Positions 1 through 10,365 of a stretch of DNA of 64,000 bases are shown here, one piece after another. The translations under genes were made by a program, and so were the position numbers. Source of the DNA: Polietes domitor (Eukaryota; Arthropoda; Insecta; Diptera; Muscidae); assembly GCA_947397865.1 (NCBI GenBank), contig OX377620.1, positions 104,336,481 to 104,400,480 of the forward strand, given 5' to 3'. How positions within the stretch are numbered: the stretch's first letter is position 1; every line of letters starts with the position of its first letter. The notes under the pieces were generated by a model. It was not told the origin of the DNA, made no database searches, and saw only the letters and a list, made by a program, of their open reading frames with translations.

Positions 1-76
1 GAGGGTCGATATTTCAACGTGTTACAAACGGAGTGACAAAGTTAGTATACCCCCGTCCTGGAGGTGGATGGTATAA
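1..76 (+). repeat. B-family element, 3' end only
   Basis: The window opens inside a B-family repeat. The visible part is the 3' terminal block: the TGTTACAAACGGA motif, GACAAAGTTAGTATACC, then the hairpin-like CCTGGAGGTGG..GGTATAA end. The rest of the element lies to the left of the window. Confidence 0.8.
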
Positions 77-310
77 CAATTAATTTATCTACTAGTGTTA
101 GAAACACCATATTATTATCACCTGAAAGAGAATAACTTTTGCAAAATAAATAAATCTTGTGGTTTTATTAAGTGGAAGAAATGGGTTGAATAAAATTATT
201 ATTAATTTATCATTATCCTTCAAGGCAAACAATAGATCTTTTTAAATACATTTTATGGATCTTACTGTTCTGCAATAAATATCCAATTTTCCATGTTAAT
301 TTGTTCACTT

Positions 311-1110
311 TTTATACCCTCCTCCTCCAGGACGGTAGTATACTAAGTTTGTCATTCCATTTGTAACACTTTAATATATTGAGACCCTATAATGTATATA
401 TATTTATTTGAGTTTACTTACTTGAATTTTGGTATGCACATTTCCCTTATAGCGTAAACGTGGACCATAAAGCGGTTCTTATTTGTAGGGGGTGATATTG
501 GCCAAAAAGGGATAAAGCGCATAGACGTAAAATAAAGCGATTTTTAAAATTCGTACTTTATAGGGGGATTGTGGAAAATGGATAAAATTGATACCGATCA
601 AATGGCTGCAGTTAGACGAACGAAATTCGGTAATACAACAGCTGAAGTAGGAATAAAGAATATTTCGAACGTGTTGTCTGGATTCGAAATAGAATACAAT
701 CTTTCGATACTCGTACTTTTAGGCCAAAAAGGGATAAAATTGGTGCCTACCAAATGACTGCTGATAAATAATAACAAATTCCTCTGGTTGTGTAGACGCG
801 CAACATAAAGGATGTTTTTCTAAATTTATGATTTTAGGCAAAACGAACAAAAAATGGATAAAAATTTTAGCAATCAAATGGTGAAATTGTGAAATCCTGA
901 AATTCTATTTATAATTTTTTTCTGAATTCGTAGACGCGCAAAATAAAAGTCTTTCTCAAATTCTTATTTTTAGGGATAAAATGAGGCAAAAGAAATAAAA
1001 CTGTTAGCAAGCAAACGGCTGTGGCTAGAATCGTAAAATTTTGTGCATAAATTCCACTGTGAACACGAAAGATAATGGAATTTCGAAATTTTTACTTTGC
1101 CTTTCTGAAA
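311..1110 (-). repeat. B-family element, internally deleted
   Basis: Reverse-strand B copy. It begins with TATACCCTCCTCCTCC (the inverted 3' end) and continues through diverged ~138-bp subrepeats recognisable by GGGATAAA, AATGG and AATTCGG blocks. The GGACGGACATGG block that other B copies carry near the 3' end is missing. It faces the 1-76 copy tail to tail across a 234-bp AT-rich spacer. The inner end is approximate because the subrepeats fade out. Confidence 0.65.
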
Positions 1111-1527
1111 TATTACTTTGAAAAAGCAATAAAAAAACATATTTGTAGAAAAAAACATAAGTGGACGTGGTCATTAAATTAATTAATTAATTAATTTAAG
1201 AATTATAATAATGAAATATATAGAAAATATCGCCATCAACAAAAAAACTAACATTCCTTTCGGCACGGGCGAATTTAATGTCTTTTTTCTTATTAGAGCT
1301 GTTTTATCCTAATCATTTCATCCTTAAAATTTGACGTATAATAATTTTTCCATTCACACCACCATTTACCACCAATTCGGAAAATACAAAATAAACCCTA
1401 AAATAAATGTTAAGCTTATTTCTTATTTCTGGCATTTTAGTTGTATTTTGCGGTGTACTCAGAGGCTTAAAGTAAAATTTTACGGCGAATATTTTTGTAG
1501 ATCTTTTTGACCCGTCAAACTCCTGTT
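1111..1527. other. AT-rich stretch, no clear feature
   Basis: Short TTAATTAA runs near 1180 are the only pattern. On the minus strand an 80-codon frame (1313-1555) continues from the CCCH-like frame next to it after a frame change. It may be decayed coding sequence but has no family match I recognise. Confidence 0.4.
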
Positions 1528-1722
1528 TTATGGGTGCTTCTTCACCCTTTTGCACAAGGGGCGAAATAGACCTCTATAATGAGGAGGTAGAGGGTTAAAA
1601 CGATCCACAAAGCCTTCCTCGTAGTGTTCTAAGTAACATTGCCGAATACATCCTGTACTTGAAAAGTAGTGTTCACAAGGTTTCCTATGTTGATTCACCA
1701 TAAGAATGTGCAACTTCCCCAT
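1528..1722 (-). pseudogene. Possible CCCH zinc-finger exon relic
   Basis: The minus-strand frame of 64 codons carries C-x8-C-x3-C-x3-H (CEHYFSSTGC..QCYLEH), followed by a proline/aromatic stretch RFNPLPPHYRGLF. CCCH fingers usually read C-x7-8-C-x4-6-C-x3-H, so the middle spacing is short by at least one residue, which would fit a small deletion. The frame stops at a lysine-rich tail, and a second minus-strand frame beginning QKGEEAPIKQEFDGS overlaps it, suggesting a frameshift around 1545. The segment is richer in G+C than its surroundings. No splice signals or gene name can be given. Chance resemblance is possible. Confidence 0.25.
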
Positions 1723-1734
1723 CGGTTGATAATC

Positions 1735-1785
1735 AACTAAGTTGTAAGCTTACTATACCCCCATCCTATGGTGGAATGTATGCAA
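1735..1785 (+). repeat. B-family 3' terminal fragment
   Basis: Contains CTTACTATACCCCCATCCT and a diverged GGTGGAATGTAT, the terminal signature of B copies, with no recognisable body attached. Confidence 0.5.
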
Positions 1786-3240
1786 AGTCAATATTAGAGA
1801 CACCCCCATATACATGTTAAAATTTTATGATATTACTGAATATCAACTCCGGAATATAGTCAAACCACTCTTTTTCATACAAAAAGCGGATGTATATAAA
1901 TAAAATATATACAAAGGAAAGAAAAACAAGAATGAGAAGGATATAAAATGTAAAATAATTACGGAAGGGTGAAATGTCACGTGCAACAAATAAAATCACT
2001 GGCATTGTTACAACTTCCTTTTGCTGTTTCACATCCATCTGCCACCCGCACAAATGATCCATTCAAAGCCACATTGATGCGTGTTGTCATGATATCTCTT
2101 TGTGTGAATTTCAACGTAGCGATAATCACACACACATGCTTAGCCATAGTTGGAAATAAGTACTTACTTGTCTAAACACATACAGCCGTACATGATGGTG
2201 GTTTGTTCTTTAACGTCAGTCACGTGTTAAATATTTTCCTTCATTTTATTAGACATGTTAATTTCTGGTAAGGAAGTTCATGTTCAAATGAATTGTCTCA
2301 CTCAACAAGATGAGGATATGAAAAGGTCAGCTAGTATTAATGTCAGTACTAAGGATGTTATAGATTCCGCATCGAGATAAAACGAAATACTGAGCGGACT
2401 GCCAGAGATGTTTATGCTTTTAACTAGGGCCCACAAGTTTCCTGCGTCATTGATATTTGATAACTACAAATCGCAATGTTTACAATGGTATTTAAGGAAA
2501 ATTAAGACAATTTTTAATTTTGAGGATTTAAACTAACCAAATTTTTTAAAAACAAATTGCAACAAAAACCGTGTGCCTACACAAAAGATTCTGCGAGATT
2601 CACAATGCGGAAATTCCAAGACAAAAATTGTGCTTCATCATTAACGGTATATTTATTTCGAAAATTGCACGGTTTCATGCATAAGAAACCGTTCAAACAA
2701 AAATCTGCTTAATCATTAATGACATTTACTTTACAAAGTTAGTACAAATGTTTAAATAAATAAATTTTAACGGCGTTGGATGTTACAAACTACGAGGTAA
2801 ATACATTAAAATCGGCCAAGTATTTCAGGAGTGTTTGTTAGACGTATATACTGAAATAGCCAGCGATATATCGATATAATTTATTCTTATATTCACTTAT
2901 CCAACCGTTTGTATAACATATTTCATTTCAACCACAATATTTGTAGCGTATGAGTTATATAGAAATATAGAAGATAACATTACTCATTTAGTTATAGATA
3001 GGAATAGTGGCATTTATTACTTGGCTACAAAACAAAATATGTACCCAGTCCCGCTGTAATTTTTCCTAGCAAATCTAGCTAATTTCGCCTGAATTAGTTG
3101 TAAAAGCGTTCATAAGTGTCAGCTCTTGAGAGGTATTTATACGACAATTTCATTAGTTGTCCGCTGAAATAAAAAATATGGAAGATTGACCTAATTACAA
3201 GAGATGTTGGAAGAAAGTCTCAGTTTTATATGCAGATTAG
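1786..3240. other. Single-copy-looking AT-rich DNA
   Basis: No transposon body recognised. On the minus strand a good splice-donor-like GACAA|GTAAGTACTT lies near 2170, downstream of a short frame with an ATG, but nothing ties it to a gene. About 45 bases near 2790-2830 (TAAATACATTAAAA..AAGTATTTCAGGAG) recur near 17590-17630. The phrase GGCATTTATTACTTGGCT near 3010 also occurs in the palindromic K element at 22 kb. Confidence 0.4.
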
Positions 3241-3244
3241 ATTT

Positions 3245-3490
3245 ATATTTTAATTATTTTTTTGCAGCCTTTTCGCAAGAGACTACATATATATTACAAG
3301 CGTTATTGGTTCTTAATACACCAGCAAAAATATCAGCCGGATTCTTTGGATAGATCACAAGAATATTACAAAACAAAAATTCCATGCATGCAAATCATTT
3401 TAGCCATATATCCGACGATTTATATTTTGCAAAAATATTCAATTTGTATTTTTTGTTTGACGTGCTTTCAAAAAAGATCGATCTTGCAAG
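3245..3490 (+). repeat. E-family internal fragment
   Basis: Matches the middle of the E elements at 9.5 and 24.7 kb: ACATATATATTACAAGCG, TTGGTTCTTAATACACCAGC, CATGCATGCAAATCATTTTA. Both ends of the element are absent. The open frame over it is a by-product of the repeat. Confidence 0.65.
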
Positions 3491-4251
3491 AAACATGGAC
3501 GAATTTGAACCCTAGTAATTTTTTCTATAATTTGAGATTTAAATGTGAAGAGCTTTATTTACAACTTTGTTGTCTTTGGTGACCCCCAATGATAATTTCT
3601 GCAAATTTTTTCGTAGAACATTTTAATCCTCAAATGAAAGGTCTTTTCTTGATTTTCTCGAAAAACGATCTAAGATCTTCCACAAAAATAATCCTCAAAA
3701 ATTCCAGAAAATTGTTCTGAAAATATGAATTCTCTCAGACATTAACTTACAAAATTTTGTTCACTCAGCATAATGCTCACTTCGACAAAAAAAATAAAAC
3801 TTTGACCCGCTGTAAAAAGAAAATCAGACCAGCTGGAATATTCTACCAAAATAATCTACTTTCGGATATCTACTATGTTCCAAAAATGCTGGTGGACAGT
3901 ATAATCGATGGTCCTACCTCGATTCTTAGCCGAGAGTACAAAAATGTATTCAGAATACTCGCATTAGATTTAGTCATGGAGTGGTTTTAACGAACATCGC
4001 TATCGACGATGCTGGAGTTTTATTGAGCTTAATTTATGAGTTTATACCTGAGCAAATATGTAAAGCTAGTAATATTTCGAAATAGCTGCGACTAATAGAT
4101 CTAACAATAATTTTGCCTTCAATTTTGAAAAACAGCATACAGCTTCGTCATATTTTAAACAGAGATCAGTTAAAATTAATCAAAAACTTCCATTGACCTT
4201 AACTGTCATCGATATTTTCTAAATTCAGTATATCCACATTCAATTTTGTTT
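3491..4251. other. AT-rich stretch, nothing recognised
   Basis: A 77-codon frame at 3757-3990 has no domain or splice context I can defend. No repeat of another part of the window was noticed here. Confidence 0.4.
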
Positions 4252-4770
4252 TGATATCCTCCACCACAGGATGGGGGTGTACCAACTTTGTCATTCCGTT
4301 TGTATCACCTTGAAATATCGCCCTTAGACCCTATAATATATATTCTTGATCGTCATACAATTGTCAGACGATCTAGCTACGTTCATCTGTCCGTCCGTCT
4401 GCTGAAAGCACGTACTTTTAAGGGGTGAAATAGGAACAGGTGGATAAAAATGGTACCAACCAACCGGCTACACCTACAATAATGAAATTCGGTTTATACA
4501 TTCCTCTGACTGCGTAGAAATAGTAAGGGATACAATGGCAACAGAGGGAGAAAATGGTACCAACTACACTGCAACAGCTAGAACTATGAAATTTGGTGTG
4601 TACATCCCTCTAATTGCGTAGACGTGTAAAATAAAGTGGTTTTCGGAAGTGGTACTTTTAATGGGGTAAAATGGAAAAAGGGAATAAAAATGATACAATT
4701 ATGAAATTCGGTCCATACATACATCTAACTGCATATACTCACAAAATAAAAAGATTTTTCCAAATGGTGC
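4252..4770 (-). repeat. B-family element, partial
   Basis: Begins with TATCCTCCACCACAGGAT, TTTGTCATTCCGTTTG, then the GTCCGTCCGTCTGC block and three ~138-bp subrepeats (GGATAAAAATGGTACCAAC). It stops abruptly where a Tc1 transposase fragment begins. Confidence 0.75.
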
Positions 4771-4771
4771 A

Positions 4772-5235
4772 TCTCAAGCAAAGGAGTTGGAGACTTAACC
4801 TTTATAGAAACCTCCATGGACGCTCAGCAGTATTTAGACATCCTAAAGACCAATTTGGTAAGCAGCGCGATGAAATTTGGCTTCGTCAGAGAAAACAAAC
4901 CACAATACAAATTTTATCAGGATAACGACCCTAAGCATACGCCTCATATGGTGCGGATATGGTTTCTCTATTATTGCGGAAAAGTTATAGATACGCCACC
5001 TCAAAGTCCTGACCTAAACCCTATTGAATATTTCTGGGTCCATTTGAAGAAAAATGTCGCCAAACGCCAACCCAAAAACCTGACAGCGCTCAAAGCAGCT
5101 ATATCGGATGAATGGCAAAAGTTACCGGGCAATTATGACATGAAAAAGTTCATCCATTCCATGAAAAAACGATTACAATGCGTGGTGGATGCAAAGGGGG
5201 TCATACCAAATACTAACTTAGTAAAAAACAAGTAA
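4772..5235 (+). pseudogene. Tc1-like transposase, C-terminal DDE fragment
   Basis: Fragment of a Tc1-type DNA transposase, which cuts and pastes the element at TA sites. The open frame can be read from SKGVGDLTFIETS through MDAQQYLDIL to the stop at 5235. The catalytic motif QDNDPKHT has its first Asp at 4921-4923, and SPDLNPIEYFW has Glu at 5026-5028, with 34 residues between them, the DD34E signature of Tc1. The N-terminal paired-like domain, the first catalytic Asp and both inverted termini are missing. The fragment is joined on the left to a B repeat and on the right to an A repeat; its last codons (VKNK) run into the A-family start AAACAAGTAAGG. It cannot encode an active enzyme. Confidence 0.85.
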
Positions 5236-6469
5236 GGAAAGGCTAAAGTCGGGCGGGGCCGACTATATAATACCCTACACCACTCCCTGCGTATGTACCT
5301 CGCTTTGATTACTAACCCCAGGTATTTCATGGAAGCAATTTTATGTAGTTCATATAAATTATACAGTTTACCATAAATTCATATTTAGTCAAATTTAACG
5401 AATATGGCAAATAAATTAATATTATTATTAAATTAATATGGCAATTGATCCAATTATCCGACAGACAAATACAAATTATACAGTAGTAATAGGACCGACA
5501 TTTCAAAAGGGGGCATATAACAACATTCTGGGCCTGGTCTAAAACATGGGCCTATATATTTCTCATTCACGGTAGGTATTCCTAGTTGAAAATTGTCATG
5601 ATCTGCAAAATTTGATGAAGATCCGATGTAAGATGTAGTTTCTAGAGCTGTAATAGATCAGAATGGGCCCCATTTGGGTTATACCAAAGTATGGACATAT
5701 TGGCATCACCCAAACAATTCTCTTTGCAATTCAATTCGGTAAAAAAGTGAAATCGGGAAGGATTTTTGAATCCTGTAAATGTATGTGTTTGACAAAAAAT
5801 TTTAAATCGGAAAGGACATTTGCTTTCGCCATGTATGTTTATTGGTGAAATATAATATGTAAAGTTTGGCCAAAATCGGTTAAACATTCGGGAGTAACAT
5901 TTGTATGTGGGCTATATCAAAATCTGAACCGATCTTACCCACTTTCACCATAGTTTTTTTTAGTTGGATTATAAGATGTTGTGCCAATTTTAAAGAAAAA
6001 TGGGTACAATATGTGAATTTTAGAGCGGAAAAAGTCAAATCGGGAGCGACATTTATATGGGGGCTATATCTAAATCTGAACCGATCTTACCCAATTTCTG
6101 CATAGGTGTTTCTAGTTGGATTATAATATGTTGTGCCGAATTTAAAGAAAATCGAGTACAAGATGTGGTTTCTAGAGCGAAAAATGTCAAATCGGGAGTG
6201 ACAATTCAATACCGATGGTCCTTGGCCAGAAAAAATAACTTCTGCCAAGTTTCATGACAATCGGACAACAATTGCGACCTGTAGAGTGCGAACAAGCTTA
6301 GATGGACAGCAGACGGACGGACAGACGGACAGACAGTCATCGTTAAATCGACTCAGCTGGTGATTCTAAGCCGATCGGTATACTTAAAGGTGGGTCTAGC
6401 TCGATTATTTCTTGGTGTTACAAACATTTGGCGCGAAACGAAAAGTCCACGAAGTGGTGTAGGGTATAA
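5226..6469 (+). repeat. A-family element, full-length type
   Basis: Starts AAACAAGTAAGGAAAGGCTA with the GC palindrome GTCGGGCGGGGCCGAC. It carries about three 152-bp subrepeats (GGGCTATATCTAAATCTGAA) and then the conserved block GACGGACGGACAGACGGAC, TCGACTCAGCTGGTGATTC. It ends GTCCACGAAGTGGTGTAGGG. The internal second 5' end seen in other A copies is reduced here to CAAACAATTCTCTTTGC near 5699. Confidence 0.85.
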
Positions 6470-6663
6470 ATAGCGTAAAGACATATTAGATTTAATATGA
6501 ACACATTTGTGAAAAGAGTTTCTTGACACTGCCAAACAGGAGAAATATTTGTTTTTGTTGTCGTTTACTTTATTTTGCATGGAATTTGCTTTATTTTTTA
6601 ATAACGCTAACTAAATAATGTATATAATCATAATAAATAAAAAAAAATATATATTTGACAAAT
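6470..6663. other. Spacer between A and B copies
   Basis: 194 bases of AT-rich DNA without recognisable content; a minus-strand frame across it has no support. Confidence 0.4.
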
Positions 6664-9516
6664 AAACAAGTAAAAACGGCGTTAAGTTCGGCCGGGCCGA
6701 ACTTTATATACCCTCCACCATGGATTGCAGTCCACAGAGGTTGTTGGTTTTCGCATAAGTGCAGTGATATTACAGGAAAATATAATTTTTTTATATTTGA
6801 AAAAATTATTTTATAAATAAATATAGTTTAATTATTTCAAACCATTATTTATTTCAAATCAAACTAGTAAATCAAAAAAAAATTTTTTTTCAAATCCATG
6901 CTTTATGCAAGCAGAATTCTATTGGGCCTAGAAATTCTTTTTTAGTTATCTTTTGTAGAAGGAAAAATTACTGCAAATTTCAGTTTTGTATCTGCCATAG
7001 AACGGCATATATTCGAAAATGGGTTTTAACTTCGTATGGGAGGTGCCACGCCCACATTTCCATTACCGCCCCTTTTTGGCACAACTATGCACATTGATGG
7101 TATATGCACTTACACAAAATTTCAGCACTCTATGTGTCATAGAACTGACAATATTCGATAATAGGTTTTAACTTCGTATGGGAGGTGCCACGCCCACTTT
7201 TCCAATACCGCCCCTTTTTGGCACAACTATGCACATTGATGGTATATGCACTTACACAAAATTTCAGCGCTCTAGGTGTCATAGAACTGACAATATTCAA
7301 TAATAGGTTTTAACTTCGTATGGGAGGTGCCGCGCCCACTTTTCCAATACCGCCCATTTTTGCCACAACTATGCGAATTGATGCTAGATGCACTTACACA
7401 AAATTTCAGCACTCTAGGTGTCATAGAACTGACAATATTCAATAATAGGTTTTAACTTCGTATGGGAGGTGCCGCGCCCACTTTTCCAATACCGCCCCTT
7501 TTTGGCACAACTATGCGAATTGATGCTAGATGCACTTACACAAAATTTCAGCACTCTAGGTGTCATAGAACTGACAATATTCAATAATAGGTTTTAACTT
7601 CGTATGGGAGGTTCCACGCCCACTTTTCCAATACCGCCCATTTTTGGCACAACTATGCACATTGATGCTAGATGCACTTACACAAAATTACAGCACTCTA
7701 GGTGTCATAGAACTGACAATATTCGATAATAGGTTTTAACTTCGTATGGGAGGTGCCACGCCCACTTTTCCAATACCGCCCTTTTTTGGCACAACTATGC
7801 ACATTGATGGTATATGCACTTACACAAAATTTCAGCACTCTAGGTGTCATAGAACTGACAATATTCAATAATAGGTTTTAACTTCGTATGGGAGATGCCA
7901 CGCCCACTTTTCCAATACCGCCCATTTTTGGCACAACTATGTGAATTGATGCTAGATGCACTTACACAAAATTTCAGCATTCTAGGTGTCATAGAACTGA
8001 CAATATTCAATAATAGGTTTTAACTTCGTATGGGAGGTGCCACGCCCCTTTGTCCAATTGGTCAAATTTTTCCATTTCCTTGTATTGTCATCGAAAATGA
8101 TTAAGTGTGCAAAATTTGAGCAAAATTGGTTGAGAAAAAAGCTTTCAAAAATTGATTTCAAATTTTGTGGCACACAAACATATATAGAAAGTAACCTCAT
8201 ATAAAGCATGGAAAAATAAATATTCTTATATTTATATTTTCAAAAAGCTTAAATACCATAAATATTGATAGATAGTGTGTGCTACAGTTGGTTGTATTTC
8301 CATTCTATTTTAATTCCAAAAGTACAAATTGCAAAATAACCTAACTTCATGATTCAACCAATTTTTGCCGTAAATGAAAAAGTATGAATCAGAGGAATGT
8401 ATACACCGAATTCCATGATTCCAGCTGCGCCCATTTGGTTGGTACCATTTTTACCCCCTTGACGTTTCTACGCAATTAGAATTTCATAATTTTAGGTGTA
8501 GTCGTTTAGTTGGTACTTATTTTATCCCTTTGTACCCTTAAAAGTACGAATTTCGAAAAATTCGTTTATTTTCCGTGTCTACGCAGTCAAAGGAATTTAT
8601 ACTCCGAATTTCATGACTCTAGCTGCGGTCATTTGGTTGGTACTATTTGTATGCCCTTTTTCTATTTTGACCCCAAAAAGTACGAATTTCGAAAAATCAG
8701 TTTATTTTCCGTGTCTACACAGTCAGAGGAATGTATGTATTCTCCGAATTTCATGACTCTAGCTGCGGTCATTTGATTGGTACTATTTTTATACCCTTTT
8801 TTCATTTTAACCCAAAAAAGTATGAATTTTGAAAAAATCCGTGTATTTTACTTGTCTATGCAATCAGAGGAATGTATACACCGAATTTCATTATTCTAGG
8901 TACAGCCGTGTGGTTGGTACCATTTTTATTCATCTATTCCCATTTTACCCCTTAAAAGAACGAATTTGGAAAAAATACTTTTATATTATGTATCTACTCA
9001 ATTAGAGGAATGTACACACCGAATTTCGTGTTTCTAGCTGTTGTCGTTTAATATGTACCATTTTTATCCCTTTTTTGCCCCATTTCACCCCCTACAAATA
9101 AGAATCACTTTATGGTGCACGTTTTTGCTATAAGGAAATGCGCATACCAAATATGAATCAAATATAAACAGACAGATTCAAAAAACATGCATAAATACGT
9201 TAAAATATTAGGGATTATTGTGGATATTTTTAGTAATTGTGAGGGAAAAACTTTTCCCTTTGGGCCGATTTCGCCCCGTTTCAATCCCAACCGATCTACG
9301 ACTATAAGACGCATTTATGTAAAATTTGAACGTCTAGCTTTCGTTTAGATGGTAGCGTGCTTTCAACAGACGGACGGACGGACATGGCTAGATCGTTTTG
9401 GAATTCTATGACGATCGAGAATATATATACTTTATAGGGTCTCAGGTCGATATTTAGAGGTGTTACAAACGGAATGACAAAGTTAGTATACCCACATCCT
9501 GGAGGTGGAGGGTATA
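6664..9516 (+). repeat. B-family element, full-length, with satellite core
   Basis: The longest B copy. 5' end AAACAAGTAAAAACGGCG, palindrome TTCGGCCGGGCCGAA, TATATACCCTCCACCATGG. A 142-bp satellite then occupies 6973-8060, followed by five subrepeats spaced about 136-141 bases (8.39-9.05 kb: AGAGGAATGTATACACCGAA, TTTGGTTGGTACCATTTTTA). The 3' block is GACGGACGGACGGACATGGC, ATATATATACTTTATAGGG, ending GGAGGTGGAGGGTATA. Short frames inside it are by-products. Confidence 0.85.
6973..8060 (+). repeat. 142-bp tandem satellite, about 7.5 units
   Basis: The phrase GGTTTTAACTTCGTATGGGA recurs at 7022, 7164, 7306, 7448, 7590, 7732, 7874 and 8016, exactly 142 bases apart each time. Each unit also contains GGAGGTGCCACGCCCACTTT, AATACCGCCC, CACAACTATG and CACTTACACAAAATTTCAGC. 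The first and last units are more diverged, and the array ends where GCCCCTTTGTCCAATTGG replaces the consensus. Diverged relatives lie at 29.96 and 41.52 kb. Confidence 0.95.
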
Positions 9517-9540
9517 GAAATATATATTTTATTGCTAAAA

Positions 9541-10335
9541 AGGATGAAATTTTGGATTTATTTTGACATTCTTGACATACTGTATATTGCGGTAGGGCAC
9601 GGTAAACAAAAAATACAAATTTGATATTTTTTGGAATTTTCGCGGGAAATATGGCTAAAATGATATTTATGCATGACACTTTTGTTTTTTGATTTTCTCG
9701 CCAACGTATCCTGCTGAATTTTTGTTTGTTTATTAAGAACCATCGTCGCTTTTAACATATATGTAGTCAGTCGCGGTTGCAATTGCTTATATTTAAACTT
9801 TTTTCATCCATGATTCTGAAGTCTGCAATCACATGCCAAAGAAATATTTTGGTATTCTCAATATAATAAAAACTTACGCAGGTTGTTCTTAAGATAATTT
9901 TCAGAATTTTTGACTTTACAACCCCATTTTAGCCTGATATCTTGGGAATCAAAATGTCATTAACTCGAAATGATGGAATTTGATAGTACGATATACCCTA
10001 AATCTAGAAAAAATTATTAAACAAAATCGTTGTAGCGAATTATAACCTTCGGTTATATGCTGATCCATTGTTGAACTATTTTATTTATATTATTTTTATG
10101 TTCACAGCTACTTATGCAGTCTCAAACTAACGTGTGAGTGGATAGTCAAATCAGAAAAATTAAAAAAATGGCTTTAGAAAAAAATGTTCTTTTCCAAATT
10201 TATATAACAAATGACATCCAAATCTGAGAATAGTTTGCCATCAAAAACTCATTTTCGAGAAAATGGTTCATAGCCACTTTTGAATATAAGCCCTCGATAT
10301 GCTGTATTTAATTATTCTATCATCTTCAGTAAAAA
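9541..10335 (-). mobile_element. E-family element, uninterrupted copy
   Basis: Same sequence as the E element at 22.97-25.36 kb but inverted. Its outer end reads TATAAGCCCTCGATAT near 10285-10300. The interior includes CATTTTCGAGAAAATGGTTC, AGAAAAATTAAAAAAATGGC and CATAAAAATAATATAAATAA-like blocks. The other end is lost against the B copy that stops at 9516. No coding frame. Confidence 0.75.
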
Positions 10336-10365
10336 TCAAGTGATCAAATCTATCTATATATATAA

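Noticed and set aside
6973..8060. CRISPR-like regular spacing
   Set aside because: The whole 142-base unit repeats, not a short repeat with unique spacers, and the DNA is eukaryotic.
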